From Streptomyces gardneri (lineage in GTDB: Bacteria; Actinomycetota; Actinomycetes; Streptomycetales; Streptomycetaceae), in contig NZ_BJMN01000014.1 in NCBI RefSeq assembly GCF_006539185.1, positions 1 through 64,000 on the forward strand: a stretch of DNA of 64,000 nucleotides, given 5' to 3'. The notes under the pieces are model-generated. The model ran no database searches. It was not told where the DNA came from and saw only the letters and a list, made by a program, of their open reading frames with translations. A program made the position numbers and the translations under genes. This document shows, in pieces, positions 38,288 to 47,034 of this stretch. The first letter of the stretch is position 1. Each line of letters opens with the position of its first letter.

Positions 38288-40987
38288 ATGGACCCGATCA
38301 ACCCTGGGTCGGAGCAGTACGGGCACGACACCGAGGGTGACGAGACCCGCCAGGGCCGGGGTCTGCCCGCGCCCGCGGCCCCCGCGCGCGCCCGCGTCGT
38401 CACGCTGGTCTCCGGCGACCTGCTCCTCACCGTCAACCCCGTCGACGGCAGCGAGATAGAACCCTGCCCGCCGGGACAGGAGCCCGCGGCCCCCCGCCGC
38501 CGCACCCCCGAGGAGCGCGCCGAGGCCGCCCGCGCCGCGGCCCCGCCCGTACCGCCCGGTCCCGCCGCCCCCGACCTGCCCCTCCTCGAACGCCAGGAGC
38601 AGCGCGAGCGGCTCGCCGAGATCCTCGCCCGCGGCCGCTCCGCCCGCCTGACGGGCCCCGCCGGATCCGGCCGCACCACCCTCCTCGACGCGGTCGCCGC
38701 CGACTGCGCGGAGCTCGCCCCCGACGGTGTCGTACGCCTCTCCGGCCACCACCGCACCCCCACCGAGCTCCTCCACGAACTCTTCACCGCCGTCCGGTAC
38801 GCCCCGAACCACCGGCCCGACCGGACCGCGCTCCTCGACCTGCTCCGTGACGTCGGTGCCGTCGTCGTCGTCGACGACCTGGAGTTCGGCGGCGCCGCCC
38901 TCGACGAACTCCTCGCCGCCGCCCCCGAGTGCGCCTTCCTCCTCGCCGCCGCCCCCGACGCGCCCGCCCCCACGGCCGGCGCCCACGTCGAGGAGGTCGC
39001 CCTCGCGGGCCTCGGCCGCGGCGCGTCCCTGAAGCTCCTGGAGAGCGCCGTCGGCCGCACCCTCACCGACGAGGAGGCCAACTGGGCCGGCGACCTGTGG
39101 TTCGAGTCCGAGGGCCTGCCCCTGCGCTTCGTCCAGGCCGGAGCGCTGCTGCGCCAGCGCGACCGGCTGCGCGTCACCCCGGCCGAGTTCGACGCCTTCG
39201 GCGCCCTCGAAGAAGCCTTCGGCCCCACCGACCCCGCGGCTGCCGCCGCCGCCGCGGCCGCCGCCTTCGACGGCGTCGACGACTCCGACGTCGAACTCCG
39301 CGAGATACCCCTGCCCAGCCTCGGCGAGGGCGCCGCCCCCGCCGCCCTCCTCGCCTCCCGGCTCAGCCGCTCCGCCCAGGCCGCCCTGCGCTTCACCGTG
39401 GCCCTCGGCGGAGAGGTCCCGCACCAGGCCCACCTGCCGGCCCTGGTCGGCGACACCCACGCCGATGCCGCCCTCGGCGAGCTCGTGGCCTGCGGGCTGC
39501 TCTCCCCGGTCGGCACCCGCTACCGGCTCGCCGGCGGGGTCATGACCCAGCTCCTCGCCCACGGGTACGAGCACGATGCCGCGGACCGCGTCCACAGCGC
39601 CGCCCAGCACTACGCCTGGTGGGCCGGACACCCCTCCGTCACGCCCGAGCGCGCCGCCGCCGAGTCCGACGCCCTCCTCGCCGCCCTGGCCGCGCTCGTC
39701 CCCGGCACCGAGGCCGGCACCGACGGAGAGCGCCGGGCCACCGCCGTCCTCCTCGCCCGCGCCGCCGCGCCCGCCTTCGCCGCCGGACTGCACTGGGGCG
39801 CCTGGGAGCGGGCCCTGCGCGCCGGCCAGGAGGCCGCCCGGCTCACCGGGGACGTCGCCGAGGAGGCGTACTTCCACCACGAGCTGGGCGTCCTCGCGAT
39901 CTGCGCCGGAAACCTGGAGCGGGCCCGCGCCGAGCTGGAAGCCTCCATCGGGATGCGCGGGGTGCTCGCCGACAAGCGCGGCACCGTCGCGGGCCGCCGG
40001 GCGCTCGCCCTCGTCGCCGACCTCTCCGGAGAGCACGACACCCCGGTCGCGGCCCGCGCCGAGGAGCCCGTCTCGCCGCCCCGCGGAACCCCGGCCCTGC
40101 GGCGCGCCACCGCCCGGCCCGCGCTCCCGGCCCCGGAGCCGCCCACGGCCCCGCTGCCCGGTGGTCCCGTGCGGGGCCCGGCGGTGCCTCCGATTCCCGC
40201 GTTCCCGGACTTCGCCGACGAGGGCCCGACGCTCATCACCCGCCCCGACACCGGACCCGGCGACCGCCGCCCGGGCTTCGCGGGAGGCATCCTCGCCGGC
40301 GCCCGCCGCAACCTCGCCGCCGTCGGCGCGGGCGCGCTCCTCGTCGCCGTCCTCGGCACCGTCGTCACCCTCGGCGCCACGTCGGGCGAAGGCGAGGACC
40401 CCGCCACCAACCGCGTCACCTCCGACAGCACGGCGACCGACGGCACCCTCGACGACGCCATCGACGGCGACGAGCCGCCCGCCGAGGGCGACGAGGGGGA
40501 GGGCGGCGAGCCGGGCGACCCGGGCAAGACCGGCGATCCCACGCACTCGGGCTCCCCGAGCCCCTCCGGCTCCGACGGCACCTCCCCGTCGAACGCGCCG
40601 ACGAGCCCCGGCGCCACGGGCTCCCCGAGCTCGCCCGGCTCCTCGTCCTCGTCGTCGTCCTCGTCGTCGTCCACCGCCCCGCCGTCGCCCACGGGCAAGC
40701 CGACGGGCACCACGCCCCCGTCCACGACCAGGCCGCCGTCGAGCCCCTCGGCCTCCACCGGCGGACCGCGCCCGACGACGTCGAGCCCGACGACCACTCC
40801 GCCCCCGTCCACGACTCCGCCGACCACGACCCCGCCGACGACCACGGCCCCCCCGACCACGGCCCCGCCGACGACCACCGCTCCGCCGGCCGAGGAGAAC
40901 TCGCCGAGCAACTCCGCGTCGGCGCCCCTCGGCGGCGGCCCCTCCGTCTCCGACAGCCCCGCCGCCTCGGAGACGACGATCGTCTGA
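38288..40987 (+). CDS. Large ATPase-like membrane protein with degenerate P-loop and Ser/Thr/Pro tail
   Basis: 899 residues. An N-terminal 100-residue region precedes an AAA/NB-ARC-like domain with Walker A GPAGSGRT (residues 123-130; Arg in place of the invariant Lys) and Walker B VVVVDDLEF. An Ala-rich helical region with tetratricopeptide-like character follows to about 620. One membrane segment lies at about 674-698 (LAAVGAGALLVAVLGTVVTLGA). The 200-residue outer tail is almost only S, T, P, G and D/E (SSSSSSSSS, TTTPPTTTAPP), as in wall-spanning linkers. Annotators usually call it ATP/GTP-binding. The role is unknown; a signalling protein linking cytoplasm and wall is an inference. ATG 38288 has a GGGGG upstream. 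Confidence 0.85.
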   Translation: MDPINPGSEQYGHDTEGDETRQGRGLPAPAAPARARVVTLVSGDLLLTVNPVDGSEIEPCPPGQEPAAPRRRTPEERAEAARAAAPPVPPGPAAPDLPLLERQEQRERLAEILARGRSARLTGPAGSGRTTLLDAVAADCAELAPDGVVRLSGHHRTPTELLHELFTAVRYAPNHRPDRTALLDLLRDVGAVVVVDDLEFGGAALDELLAAAPECAFLLAAAPDAPAPTAGAHVEEVALAGLGRGASLKLLESAVGRTLTDEEANWAGDLWFESEGLPLRFVQAGALLRQRDRLRVTPAEFDAFGALEEAFGPTDPAAAAAAAAAAFDGVDDSDVELREIPLPSLGEGAAPAALLASRLSRSAQAALRFTVALGGEVPHQAHLPALVGDTHADAALGELVACGLLSPVGTRYRLAGGVMTQLLAHGYEHDAADRVHSAAQHYAWWAGHPSVTPERAAAESDALLAALAALVPGTEAGTDGERRATAVLLARAAAPAFAAGLHWGAWERALRAGQEAARLTGDVAEEAYFHHELGVLAICAGNLERARAELEASIGMRGVLADKRGTVAGRRALALVADLSGEHDTPVAARAEEPVSPPRGTPALRRATARPALPAPEPPTAPLPGGPVRGPAVPPIPAFPDFADEGPTLITRPDTGPGDRRPGFAGGILAGARRNLAAVGAGALLVAVLGTVVTLGATSGEGEDPATNRVTSDSTATDGTLDDAIDGDEPPAEGDEGEGGEPGDPGKTGDPTHSGSPSPSGSDGTSPSNAPTSPGATGSPSSPGSSSSSSSSSSSTAPPSPTGKPTGTTPPSTTRPPSSPSASTGGPRPTTSSPTTTPPPSTTPPTTTPPTTTAPPTTAPPTTTAPPAEENSPSNSASAPLGGGPSVSDSPAASETTIV
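40470..40905 (+). repeat. Ser/Thr/Pro low-complexity coding repeats
   Basis: TCG/TCC runs followed by ACGACCACGGCCCCGCCG-like units encode the poly-Ser and TTPP repeats of the outer tail. Confidence 0.75.
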
Positions 40988-41002
40988 CCCCGCTCACGGC
41001 AG

Positions 41003-41049
41003 ACGGGGACGGCCCCGGGCGCGCTCACCGCACCCGGGGCCGTCCCCGT
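41003..41049. terminator. Bidirectional terminator between the ATPase-like gene and nucS
   Basis: Perfect 17-bp arms, ACGGGGACGGCCCCGGG and its complement, with a 13-nt loop between convergent genes. Confidence 0.9.
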
Positions 41050-41092
41050 ACTCGTACCGCTTCGTCCTTCTCCGGGCCGGGCCCGGGAGGAC

Positions 41093-41764
41093 TCAGAAGA
41101 GGCGGAGCTTGTCGTCCTCGATGCCGCGCAGGGCGTCGTAGTCCAGGACCACGCAGCCGATCCCGCGGTCCGTCGCGAGCACCTTCGCCTGCGGCTTGAT
41201 CTCCTGCGCCGCGAAGACGCCCCTCACGGGGGCCAGGTGCGGATCGCGGTTGAGCAGCTCCAGGTAGCGGGTCAGCTGCTCGACGCCGTCGATCTCGCCG
41301 CGCCGCTTGATCTCCACCGCGACCGTCCCGCCGTCCGCGTCGCGGCACAGGATGTCCACCGGGCCGATCGCCGTCGGGTACTCGCGGCGGATCAGGGTGT
41401 ACCCCTCGCCGAGGGTCTCGATGCGGTCGGCGAGCAGCTCCTGGAGGTGGGCCTCCACGCCGTCCTTGATCAGACCGGGGTCCACACCGAGCTCGTGCGA
41501 GGAATCGTGGAGGATTTCCTCCATCGTGATGATCAGTTTCTCGCCCGCTTTGTTGATCACGGTCCAGATGCCCGCCTCACCGTCGGCACCCTCCTTCAGG
41601 GTGCACGGCGGCGACATCCAGTTGAGCGGTTTGTACGCCCGGTCGTCCGCGTGGATCGAGACGCTCCCATCGGCCTTGATCAGGATCAGACGGGGCGCGG
41701 AGGGCAGGTGGGCCGTGAGCCGACCCGCGTAGTCCACGGAGCAACGGGCAATGACGAGACGCAT
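41093..41764 (-). CDS. nucS: Mismatch-specific endonuclease NucS
   Basis: RecB-like nuclease responsible for non-canonical mismatch repair in actinobacteria lacking MutS/MutL. It has 223 residues: N-terminal DNA-binding domain, and catalytic residues D137, E151 and K153 in GPVDILCRD...VAVEIKRRG. The C-terminal DDKLRLF resembles the sliding-clamp binding motif. ATG 41764 is chosen by length and a TAGCGT element 8 nt upstream; an upstream in-frame extension to 41959 is rejected. Confidence 0.95.
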   Translation of the reverse strand: MRLVIARCSVDYAGRLTAHLPSAPRLILIKADGSVSIHADDRAYKPLNWMSPPCTLKEGADGEAGIWTVINKAGEKLIITMEEILHDSSHELGVDPGLIKDGVEAHLQELLADRIETLGEGYTLIRREYPTAIGPVDILCRDADGGTVAVEIKRRGEIDGVEQLTRYLELLNRDPHLAPVRGVFAAQEIKPQAKVLATDRGIGCVVLDYDALRGIEDDKLRLF

Positions 41765-41772
41765 GGTCCGCA

Positions 41773-41778
41773 ACGCTA
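41773..41778 (-). promoter_or_regulatory. -10 element TAGCGT for leaderless nucS
   Basis: Minus-strand TAGCGT is 8 nt from ATG 41764, with no ribosome binding site. Confidence 0.45.
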
Positions 41779-41992
41779 CAAGACGGGCGCTCTTCCGCGC
41801 GATTCGGGCATCATCCTGAGCCGAACACCCGTCGGTTATCAGCCTGTTGTGTTCCCAATCTTCTGGTGCGACCAGGTCTGCGCGCTTACCGTGGAAGCTG
41901 GAGGTCGTCGTCCGTGCACGCTGCGTGGCGCACGGCCCGGCCTTCGTCCCTGCCCGCAAGACCCCGTCCGCGGGGTCGCGAGAGGAGAACCC

Positions 41993-42385
41993 ATGTCGCT
42001 CGACGTCTCACCGGCACTGTTGGAACAGGCCGAGCGAGGCGAGGTCGACGAAGCCGACTTCGTCGACTGCGTCCGGACCTCCCTGCCCTACGCATGGGAG
42101 ATGATCAGTTCCCTGGTGGCCCAGCTGAAGGTCGACGGCGGAGAGTTCGCCGACAACCAGACGCCGCCGCCGAACGAACAGGCACGTGGTCAGCTGCTGC
42201 GCGCGCTCGCGAGCGATGCCATTCGTGGCGCCCTGCAGCGACACTTCGGGGTGCGTCTCGCCTTCCAGAACTGCCACCGCGTGGCCGTGTTCCCGCTGGA
42301 CCCGGCGGTGGACGAGCGGCTCGCCCGTTTCACGTCCGTACGGGGGCAGCTGCTCAACCAGTCGCCGGAAATGCGCGACTGCTGA
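41993..42385 (+). CDS. SCO5389-family conserved hypothetical protein
   Basis: 130 residues, acidic and mostly helical: [34 protein letters not shown], then [33 protein letters not shown] (shown in parts), ending [14 protein letters not shown]. No membrane segment or known domain. It matches the conserved actinobacterial family named after SCO5389. ATG 41993 follows AGAGGAG. It is single, followed by a large nested hairpin. Confidence 0.85.
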   Translation: MSLDVSPALLEQAERGEVDEADFVDCVRTSLPYAWEMISSLVAQLKVDGGEFADNQTPPPNEQARGQLLRALASDAIRGALQRHFGVRLAFQNCHRVAVFPLDPAVDERLARFTSVRGQLLNQSPEMRDC

Positions 42386-42391
42386 GACATG

Positions 42392-42474
42392 GTGCTGCCG
42401 CTCCGCATCGCGGGAGACGTGGTCGACGCGTGCCGACACGCGTCGACCACGAAGAGATGCCGGAGCGGCGGCAC
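42392..42474. terminator. Nested double hairpin between convergent genes
   Basis: The inner stem GTGGTCGACGCGTG / CACGCGTCGACCAC is a perfect 14 bp with a CCGA loop. Outer arms of 18-19 nt (42392-42409, 42456-42474) pair with few mismatches. It probably terminates transcription from both sides. Confidence 0.75.
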
Positions 42475-42491
42475 ACTCTCTCCGCCGGGCC

Positions 42492-43526
42492 TCAGCCCAG
42501 CAGCGGGAGGACCTCGGCGCCGAGCCGCCGGACGTTCTCCTCGGTCGCCGCGAGATCGCCCGAGCCCTCCGCGAGCAGAGCGAACCGCGTGATGCCCGTA
42601 CGCTCCGCCGTCGCCGCGAGCCGGTCCGCCGCCAGCCGGGGCGTGCCCACCGGGTGCAGCCCGCACAGCAGCTCCGTGTACGCCACGGGGTCCCGCATCG
42701 CCCGGTGCCGGCCGTCGACCGTCACATGCGCGTCGAGTCCCTGCTTCAGCCAGCCCGGCATCGCCTTCACCAGCGACTCGGCCGCGTCCGCCTCCCGGTC
42801 CGCGAGCTGGACGACCCCCGCGGAGACGTGCCCGGCTCCCATCCGCGCGATCTCGTCCGGGTCCCGCCCGGCCTCCCGGGCGCAGCGCGCCCAGGCCGCG
42901 ACCATCTCGGCCTTGTCCTCGTCGCCGCAGTGCATGCCGAGCAGCATCGGAAGCCCGCGCTCCGCGGCGAGCCGCACGCTCTTCGGCGAGGTGCAGGCCA
43001 CCACGACCTCGGGCCCCGGCTCACCGCCGATCAGCTCGTCGGCACGGGGGACCACCGCCACCTCGCGGAAAGCGAATCGTTCCCCCTCGGCGCCGACCCG
43101 GGACTCGCCCAGCCACCGCAGCAGCAGATCGAGCGATTCGGGGAAGCCTCCCTCGTACGCCGCCAGACCCGCGCCGAACACCTCAAGATCGACCCACGGA
43201 CCGCCCCGGCCCACCCCGAGGGTGAACCTGCCGCCCGAGGTGAGGTGCAGCAGCGCCGCCTGCTCTCCCAGGGCGACCGGGTGGACGGTCGGCAGCACAC
43301 TCACCGCCGTGCCCACCCTCAGCCGCCGGGTGCGCCCGAGGAGCAGCGCGGCGAGCGTCACGGCCGAGGGGCAGACCCCGTACGGCACGAAGTGGTGCTC
43401 GGCGAGCCAGACGGAGTCGAGTCCCGCCTCCTCGGCGACCTCGGCGGTCCGCACCGCCCGGTGCAAGGCCTCCCCTTGTCCCTGGCCCGGGAACTGGGCG
43501 GCCAGAACGAACGTACCCACGCGCAT
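42492..43526 (-). CDS. LLM-class flavin-dependent oxidoreductase (luciferase-like)
   Basis: FMN- or F420-linked monooxygenase or reductase of the bacterial luciferase TIM-barrel superfamily, 344 residues. Seen: VGTFVLAAQFPGQ, AEEAGLDSVWLAEHHFVPYG, GRTRRLRVGTAVSVLPTVHPVALGEQ (in parts), GRFTLGVGRGGPW, ending with a C-terminal helix. The substrate cannot be told. ATG 43526 follows AAGGAGG. It stands alone. Confidence 0.9.
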   Translation of the reverse strand: MRVGTFVLAAQFPGQGQGEALHRAVRTAEVAEEAGLDSVWLAEHHFVPYGVCPSAVTLAALLLGRTRRLRVGTAVSVLPTVHPVALGEQAALLHLTSGGRFTLGVGRGGPWVDLEVFGAGLAAYEGGFPESLDLLLRWLGESRVGAEGERFAFREVAVVPRADELIGGEPGPEVVVACTSPKSVRLAAERGLPMLLGMHCGDEDKAEMVAAWARCAREAGRDPDEIARMGAGHVSAGVVQLADREADAAESLVKAMPGWLKQGLDAHVTVDGRHRAMRDPVAYTELLCGLHPVGTPRLAADRLAATAERTGITRFALLAEGSGDLAATEENVRRLGAEVLPLLG

Positions 43527-43718
43527 CGCCTTCTGCCTCCTTGCGGCCGACGCGTATCTCCCCTCGCACTGGCAACAACGTCTGACACGTGCCAAAGGCA
43601 ACGGCCGTTCATGAAGTTCTTGCGATTTTCGGCTAAGCCGTCGCGGACCGGGCCCTGGGCACCGTGTCGCGGCCCGTAGGCTGGAGAGAACGGTCCGTGT
43701 TCCCAGACCCCGTGAGGT

Positions 43719-44054
43719 GTGCCCGTGTCCCCGCGCCACAACCGCTCCCGAGGCGGCGAGAAGCCCGAGCAGCAGCTGGGCGAACCCGGCGACCGGTACG
43801 GCGGCGCGCAGCGCAGCGAGACCTGGCAGGGCGAGGAGTGGTACGTCCGGCTCGTCGCCGGAGCCAGCTCGCCCGGCAAGCGCTACCGCTGCCCCGGCTG
43901 CGACCAGGAGATCCCTGCCGGCGCCCCGCACGTCGTCGCCTGGCCCGAGTACGGGGGCGTGGACGACCGGCGCCACTGGCACAAGGCCTGCTGGAACGCG
44001 AAGGACCGCCGCACCAGCAGGGTGCAGCGGTCCCGTAATGCGCCGAAGTACTGA
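43719..44054 (+). CDS. Small Cys/His-containing protein
   Basis: 111 residues: a polar N terminus, then EEWYVRLVAGASSPGKRYRCPGCDQEIPAGAPHVVAWPEY with CPGC (quoted only to locate it), and HWHKACW. Two cysteines, histidines and a last Cys could bind one zinc ion in a ribbon-like fold. Relatives are often labelled ATP/GTP-binding, for which I see no motif. GTG 43719 or 43725; a TAGGCT -10 element lies at 43677-43682. It is convergent with the ABC permease gene 11 bp away. Confidence 0.78.
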   Translation: MPVSPRHNRSRGGEKPEQQLGEPGDRYGGAQRSETWQGEEWYVRLVAGASSPGKRYRCPGCDQEIPAGAPHVVAWPEYGGVDDRRHWHKACWNAKDRRTSRVQRSRNAPKY

Positions 44055-44065
44055 GGCAGCCCCTC

Positions 44066-44902
44066 TTACACGTCCCGGCTGTTCAGCAGGGCGTAGGCGC
44101 CGGCCAGAGCCGCGGCCGTGACACCCGCCATGATCAGCAGCGGCTCCCAGCCCGCCGGGCCGTTGTCGCCGAACGGCGGACGCTCGCTGTACAGCGCGAT
44201 CATCTGCGAGGGGATCGCGTAGGTGAAGAGCGCCTCCTGCACGGACCGGAGCGCCGCCGAGAACATGAACAGCGCCGCCACCAGCGGGAGCAGCAGCAGA
44301 CCGATCATGACGGTGATCGCACCGGCCGAGTGCCGGATGAGCGTCCCGAGCGCCAGCGACAGCAGACCGAGCATGGCCAGGTACGCGCCCGCCCCGACCG
44401 TCGCCCGCAGCCACTCGGCGCCCGTCGGCTCCGACGCGGTGTCCACGATGGCGACCTGCGCCACCGCCACCAGCGCAGCGAAGACGGTGGTGACCGTGAA
44501 GACCAGCAGGAAGAAGACGATCGCCTTCGCCGTCAGCACCCGCGCCCGGCTCGGGCAGGCCGTCAGGGTCGTACGGATCATGCCCGTGCCGTACTCGGAG
44601 GCGATCGTCAGGACCCCGAGCGTGATCACGCAGATCGAGGCCGGAAGCATGCCGAAGAAGCCGAAGCCGAGCGCGGACTCGTCGCCCATCGGCGCCTCGG
44701 AGGCCGAGGCGATGGCCGCCACACCCAGGCCGATGCCCAGCATCAGCAGGATCATGACGCCGAGCGTCCACATCGTCGACCGCACCGAGCGGATCTTCGT
44801 CCACTCGGAGGCGAGGGCGTCACCGAGGTGCGCCCTGCGGACCGGGATGGGGGAGACGTAGGCGTGCGGCGCCGGTGCGTGGTGGTGGGTGGGGGCGGTC
44901 AT
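44066..44902 (-). CDS. ABC-2 type transporter permease (cassette B)
   Basis: 278 residues: a His/Pro-rich N terminus, then SEWTKIRSVRSTMWTLGV and six hydrophobic segments. EYGTGMIRTTLTACPSRARVL is the hallmark of this permease subfamily. ATG overlaps the ATPase stop by 4 nt. It is homologous to the permease at 46252, so the two cassettes are duplicates. Confidence 0.92.
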   Translation of the reverse strand: MTAPTHHHAPAPHAYVSPIPVRRAHLGDALASEWTKIRSVRSTMWTLGVMILLMLGIGLGVAAIASASEAPMGDESALGFGFFGMLPASICVITLGVLTIASEYGTGMIRTTLTACPSRARVLTAKAIVFFLLVFTVTTVFAALVAVAQVAIVDTASEPTGAEWLRATVGAGAYLAMLGLLSLALGTLIRHSAGAITVMIGLLLLPLVAALFMFSAALRSVQEALFTYAIPSQMIALYSERPPFGDNGPAGWEPLLIMAGVTAAALAGAYALLNSRDV

Positions 44903-46029
44903 CGGGCGTCCTTGGTGGTGTCGCTCGGCTGCGGGGTGGCGTACGGGCTCTGTGCGGGCGCCTGAGGAGCCCCGGCGTACGGGTTCTGCCCGGGCGGCGG
45001 CGGGGCGTACCAGCCCTGCTGGGACACCTCGGGGGCCGTCGGCTGCTGCGGCGGCATCCCGTACCCCGGCTGGCCGGGCTGGAGCGGAGCCTGGAGGTGG
45101 GCGAGCCGGTCGTCGGTGGAGCGGTAGTCCACGGCGCCCTGCGTCATCCGCATGTACGCCTCCTCCAGGGAGGCCTGGTGCGGGGAGAGCTCCCAGAGCC
45201 GAACGCCCGCGTCGTGCGCGAGGTCGCTGATCCGCGGCAGCGGCAGACCCGTCACGCGCAGCGCGCCGTCCGGCTCGGACAGCACCTGGCCGCCGGCCTC
45301 GGTGAGCGTCGTCGTCAGCTTCTCGCGCTGCGCCGGCTCGGTCTGCGGCGTCCGCACCCGGGCGAAGTCGGCGGAGTTCGCCGAGATGAAGTCCGTGACG
45401 CTCATGTCCGCGAGCAGCTGCCCCCGGCCGATCACGATCAGGTGCTCCGCCGTCAGCGCCATCTCGCTCATGAGGTGGCTGGAGACGAAGACGGTCCGGC
45501 CCTCGGAGGCCAGCTTCTTCATCAGGTTGCGGACCCAGAGGATGCCCTCCGGGTCCAGGCCGTTGACCGGCTCGTCGAAGAGCAGCACCTGCGGGTCGCC
45601 GAGGAGCGCCGCCGCGATGCCGAGCCGCTGGCCCATGCCGAGCGAGAAGCCCTTGGAGCGGCGCTTGGCCACGTCCTGGAGACCGACGACGCCGAGGACC
45701 TCGTCGACCCGCTGCGCCGGGATGCCGGCCAGCTGGGCGAGCGACAGCAGATGGCTGCGCGCGCTCCGGCCGCCGTGCACGGCCTTCGCGTCGAGCAGCG
45801 CGCCGACCTGCCGGGGCGCGTTCGGCAGCTGCCGGAAGGGGTGGCCGCCGATCGTCACATGCCCGGAGGTGGGTCGGTCGAGCCCGAGGATCATGCGCAT
45901 CGTCGTCGACTTGCCCGAGCCGTTGGGCCCCAGGAAGCCGGTGACTACACCGGGCCTCACCTGGAAGGAAAGGTTGTACACGGCCGTCTTGGCGCCGTAG
46001 CGCTTCGTCAGGCCGACTGCCTCGATCAT
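44899..46029 (-). CDS. ABC transporter ATP-binding protein (cassette B)
   Basis: 376 residues: Walker A GPNGSGKST, signature SLGMGQRLGIAAAL, Walker B VLLFDEPVNGLDPEG, H-loop SSHLMSEM. After about residue 300 it carries a tail rich in P, Q, G and Y (GYGMPPQQPTAPEVSQQGWY, PPPPGQNPYAGAPQAPAQ) that cassette A lacks. ATG 46029 (MIEAVGLTKRYG). The 222-bp gap separating it from cassette A suggests a separate promoter. Confidence 0.93.
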   Translation of the reverse strand: MIEAVGLTKRYGAKTAVYNLSFQVRPGVVTGFLGPNGSGKSTTMRMILGLDRPTSGHVTIGGHPFRQLPNAPRQVGALLDAKAVHGGRSARSHLLSLAQLAGIPAQRVDEVLGVVGLQDVAKRRSKGFSLGMGQRLGIAAALLGDPQVLLFDEPVNGLDPEGILWVRNLMKKLASEGRTVFVSSHLMSEMALTAEHLIVIGRGQLLADMSVTDFISANSADFARVRTPQTEPAQREKLTTTLTEAGGQVLSEPDGALRVTGLPLPRISDLAHDAGVRLWELSPHQASLEEAYMRMTQGAVDYRSTDDRLAHLQAPLQPGQPGYGMPPQQPTAPEVSQQGWYAPPPPGQNPYAGAPQAPAQSPYATPQPSDTTKDAR

Positions 46030-46251
46030 TCTCCAGCCCCATCGACAGGTCGGTCGCATCCATGTCGGGGCGTGGCGGCCGACGGCCGGAGCCCCCCGTA
46101 TGAATGAGGAGCTTATCCAGCCGTTGACGGTTCCAGCGAAGCGGAAGAGATGCGGAAGGGAAGGTCCGGGAGATTTCCAGGTCGTCCCCTACGGGTCGGA
46201 CCGGCCCCCGGACGGCGCGGCCGGGCGCCTTCGGGGCTCGGCCCCCCGGGG

Positions 46252-47031
46252 TCAGGCGTCGCGCTTCTTCAGCACCAGGTAGCCGCCGGCGAGCGAGGCC
46301 GCCACCCAGATCAGCATGATCCCGAGCCCGCCCCAGGGACCGTACGGGGCCTTCTCCGTGTTCAGGGCGTCCGGGACGACCTGCATGATCTTCGAGCCGG
46401 CCTGGTCGGGGAAGTACCGGGCCACCTCCTTGGCCTTCGGCACGGCCGCCAGGATCTGCGAGACCAGGAAGAAGAACGGCATCAGGATGCCGAGCGACAG
46501 CATCGAGGAGCGCAGCATCGTGGCCACGCCCATCGAGAAGATCGCGATCAGTCCCATGTACAGACCGCCGCCGAACACCGCCCGCAGCACGTTCTCGTCG
46601 CTGATCGACGCCCGGTGCTCGCCGAGCAGCGCCTGCCCGAGGAAGAAGGACAGGAAGCTCGTCACGATGCCGACGAGCAGCGCGAGACCGCCGGCCACCG
46701 CGATCTTCGAGAAGATGAAGGTCGCGCGCTGCGGCACGGCGGCGAGCGAGGTGCGGATCATGCCGGAGGAGTACTCGGTGCCGACCACCAGGACGCCGAA
46801 GACGACCATCGCCAGCTGCCCCAGGGTCATCCCGAAGAAGCTGACCAGGGTCGGGTCGAAGGTGAGTCTCTCGGCCTCGCTGAGCTCGTCGAAGGTGGAG
46901 TTGAACACGGCGGAGAGCGCCGCGCCGACCCCCACCGTGACGATCAGGGCGCTCGCCAGTGTCCAGACGGTCGACGACACCGTCCGGATCTTGGTCCACT
47001 CGGACCGGAGGACCGCGGATGCCGCTGCCAT
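46252..47031 (-). CDS. ABC-2 type transporter permease (cassette A)
   Basis: 259 residues: LRSEWTKIRTVSSTVWTL, six hydrophobic segments and EYSSGMIRTSLAAVPQRATF. It starts 3 bp after the ATPase stop. The substrate is unknown. Confidence 0.92.
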   Translation of the reverse strand: MAAASAVLRSEWTKIRTVSSTVWTLASALIVTVGVGAALSAVFNSTFDELSEAERLTFDPTLVSFFGMTLGQLAMVVFGVLVVGTEYSSGMIRTSLAAVPQRATFIFSKIAVAGGLALLVGIVTSFLSFFLGQALLGEHRASISDENVLRAVFGGGLYMGLIAIFSMGVATMLRSSMLSLGILMPFFFLVSQILAAVPKAKEVARYFPDQAGSKIMQVVPDALNTEKAPYGPWGGLGIMLIWVAASLAGGYLVLKKRDA

Positions 47032-47034
47032 CGA

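Noticed and set aside
41765..41959. N-terminal extension of NucS
   Set aside because: The added 65 residues lack family similarity, and the -10 element lies inside them.
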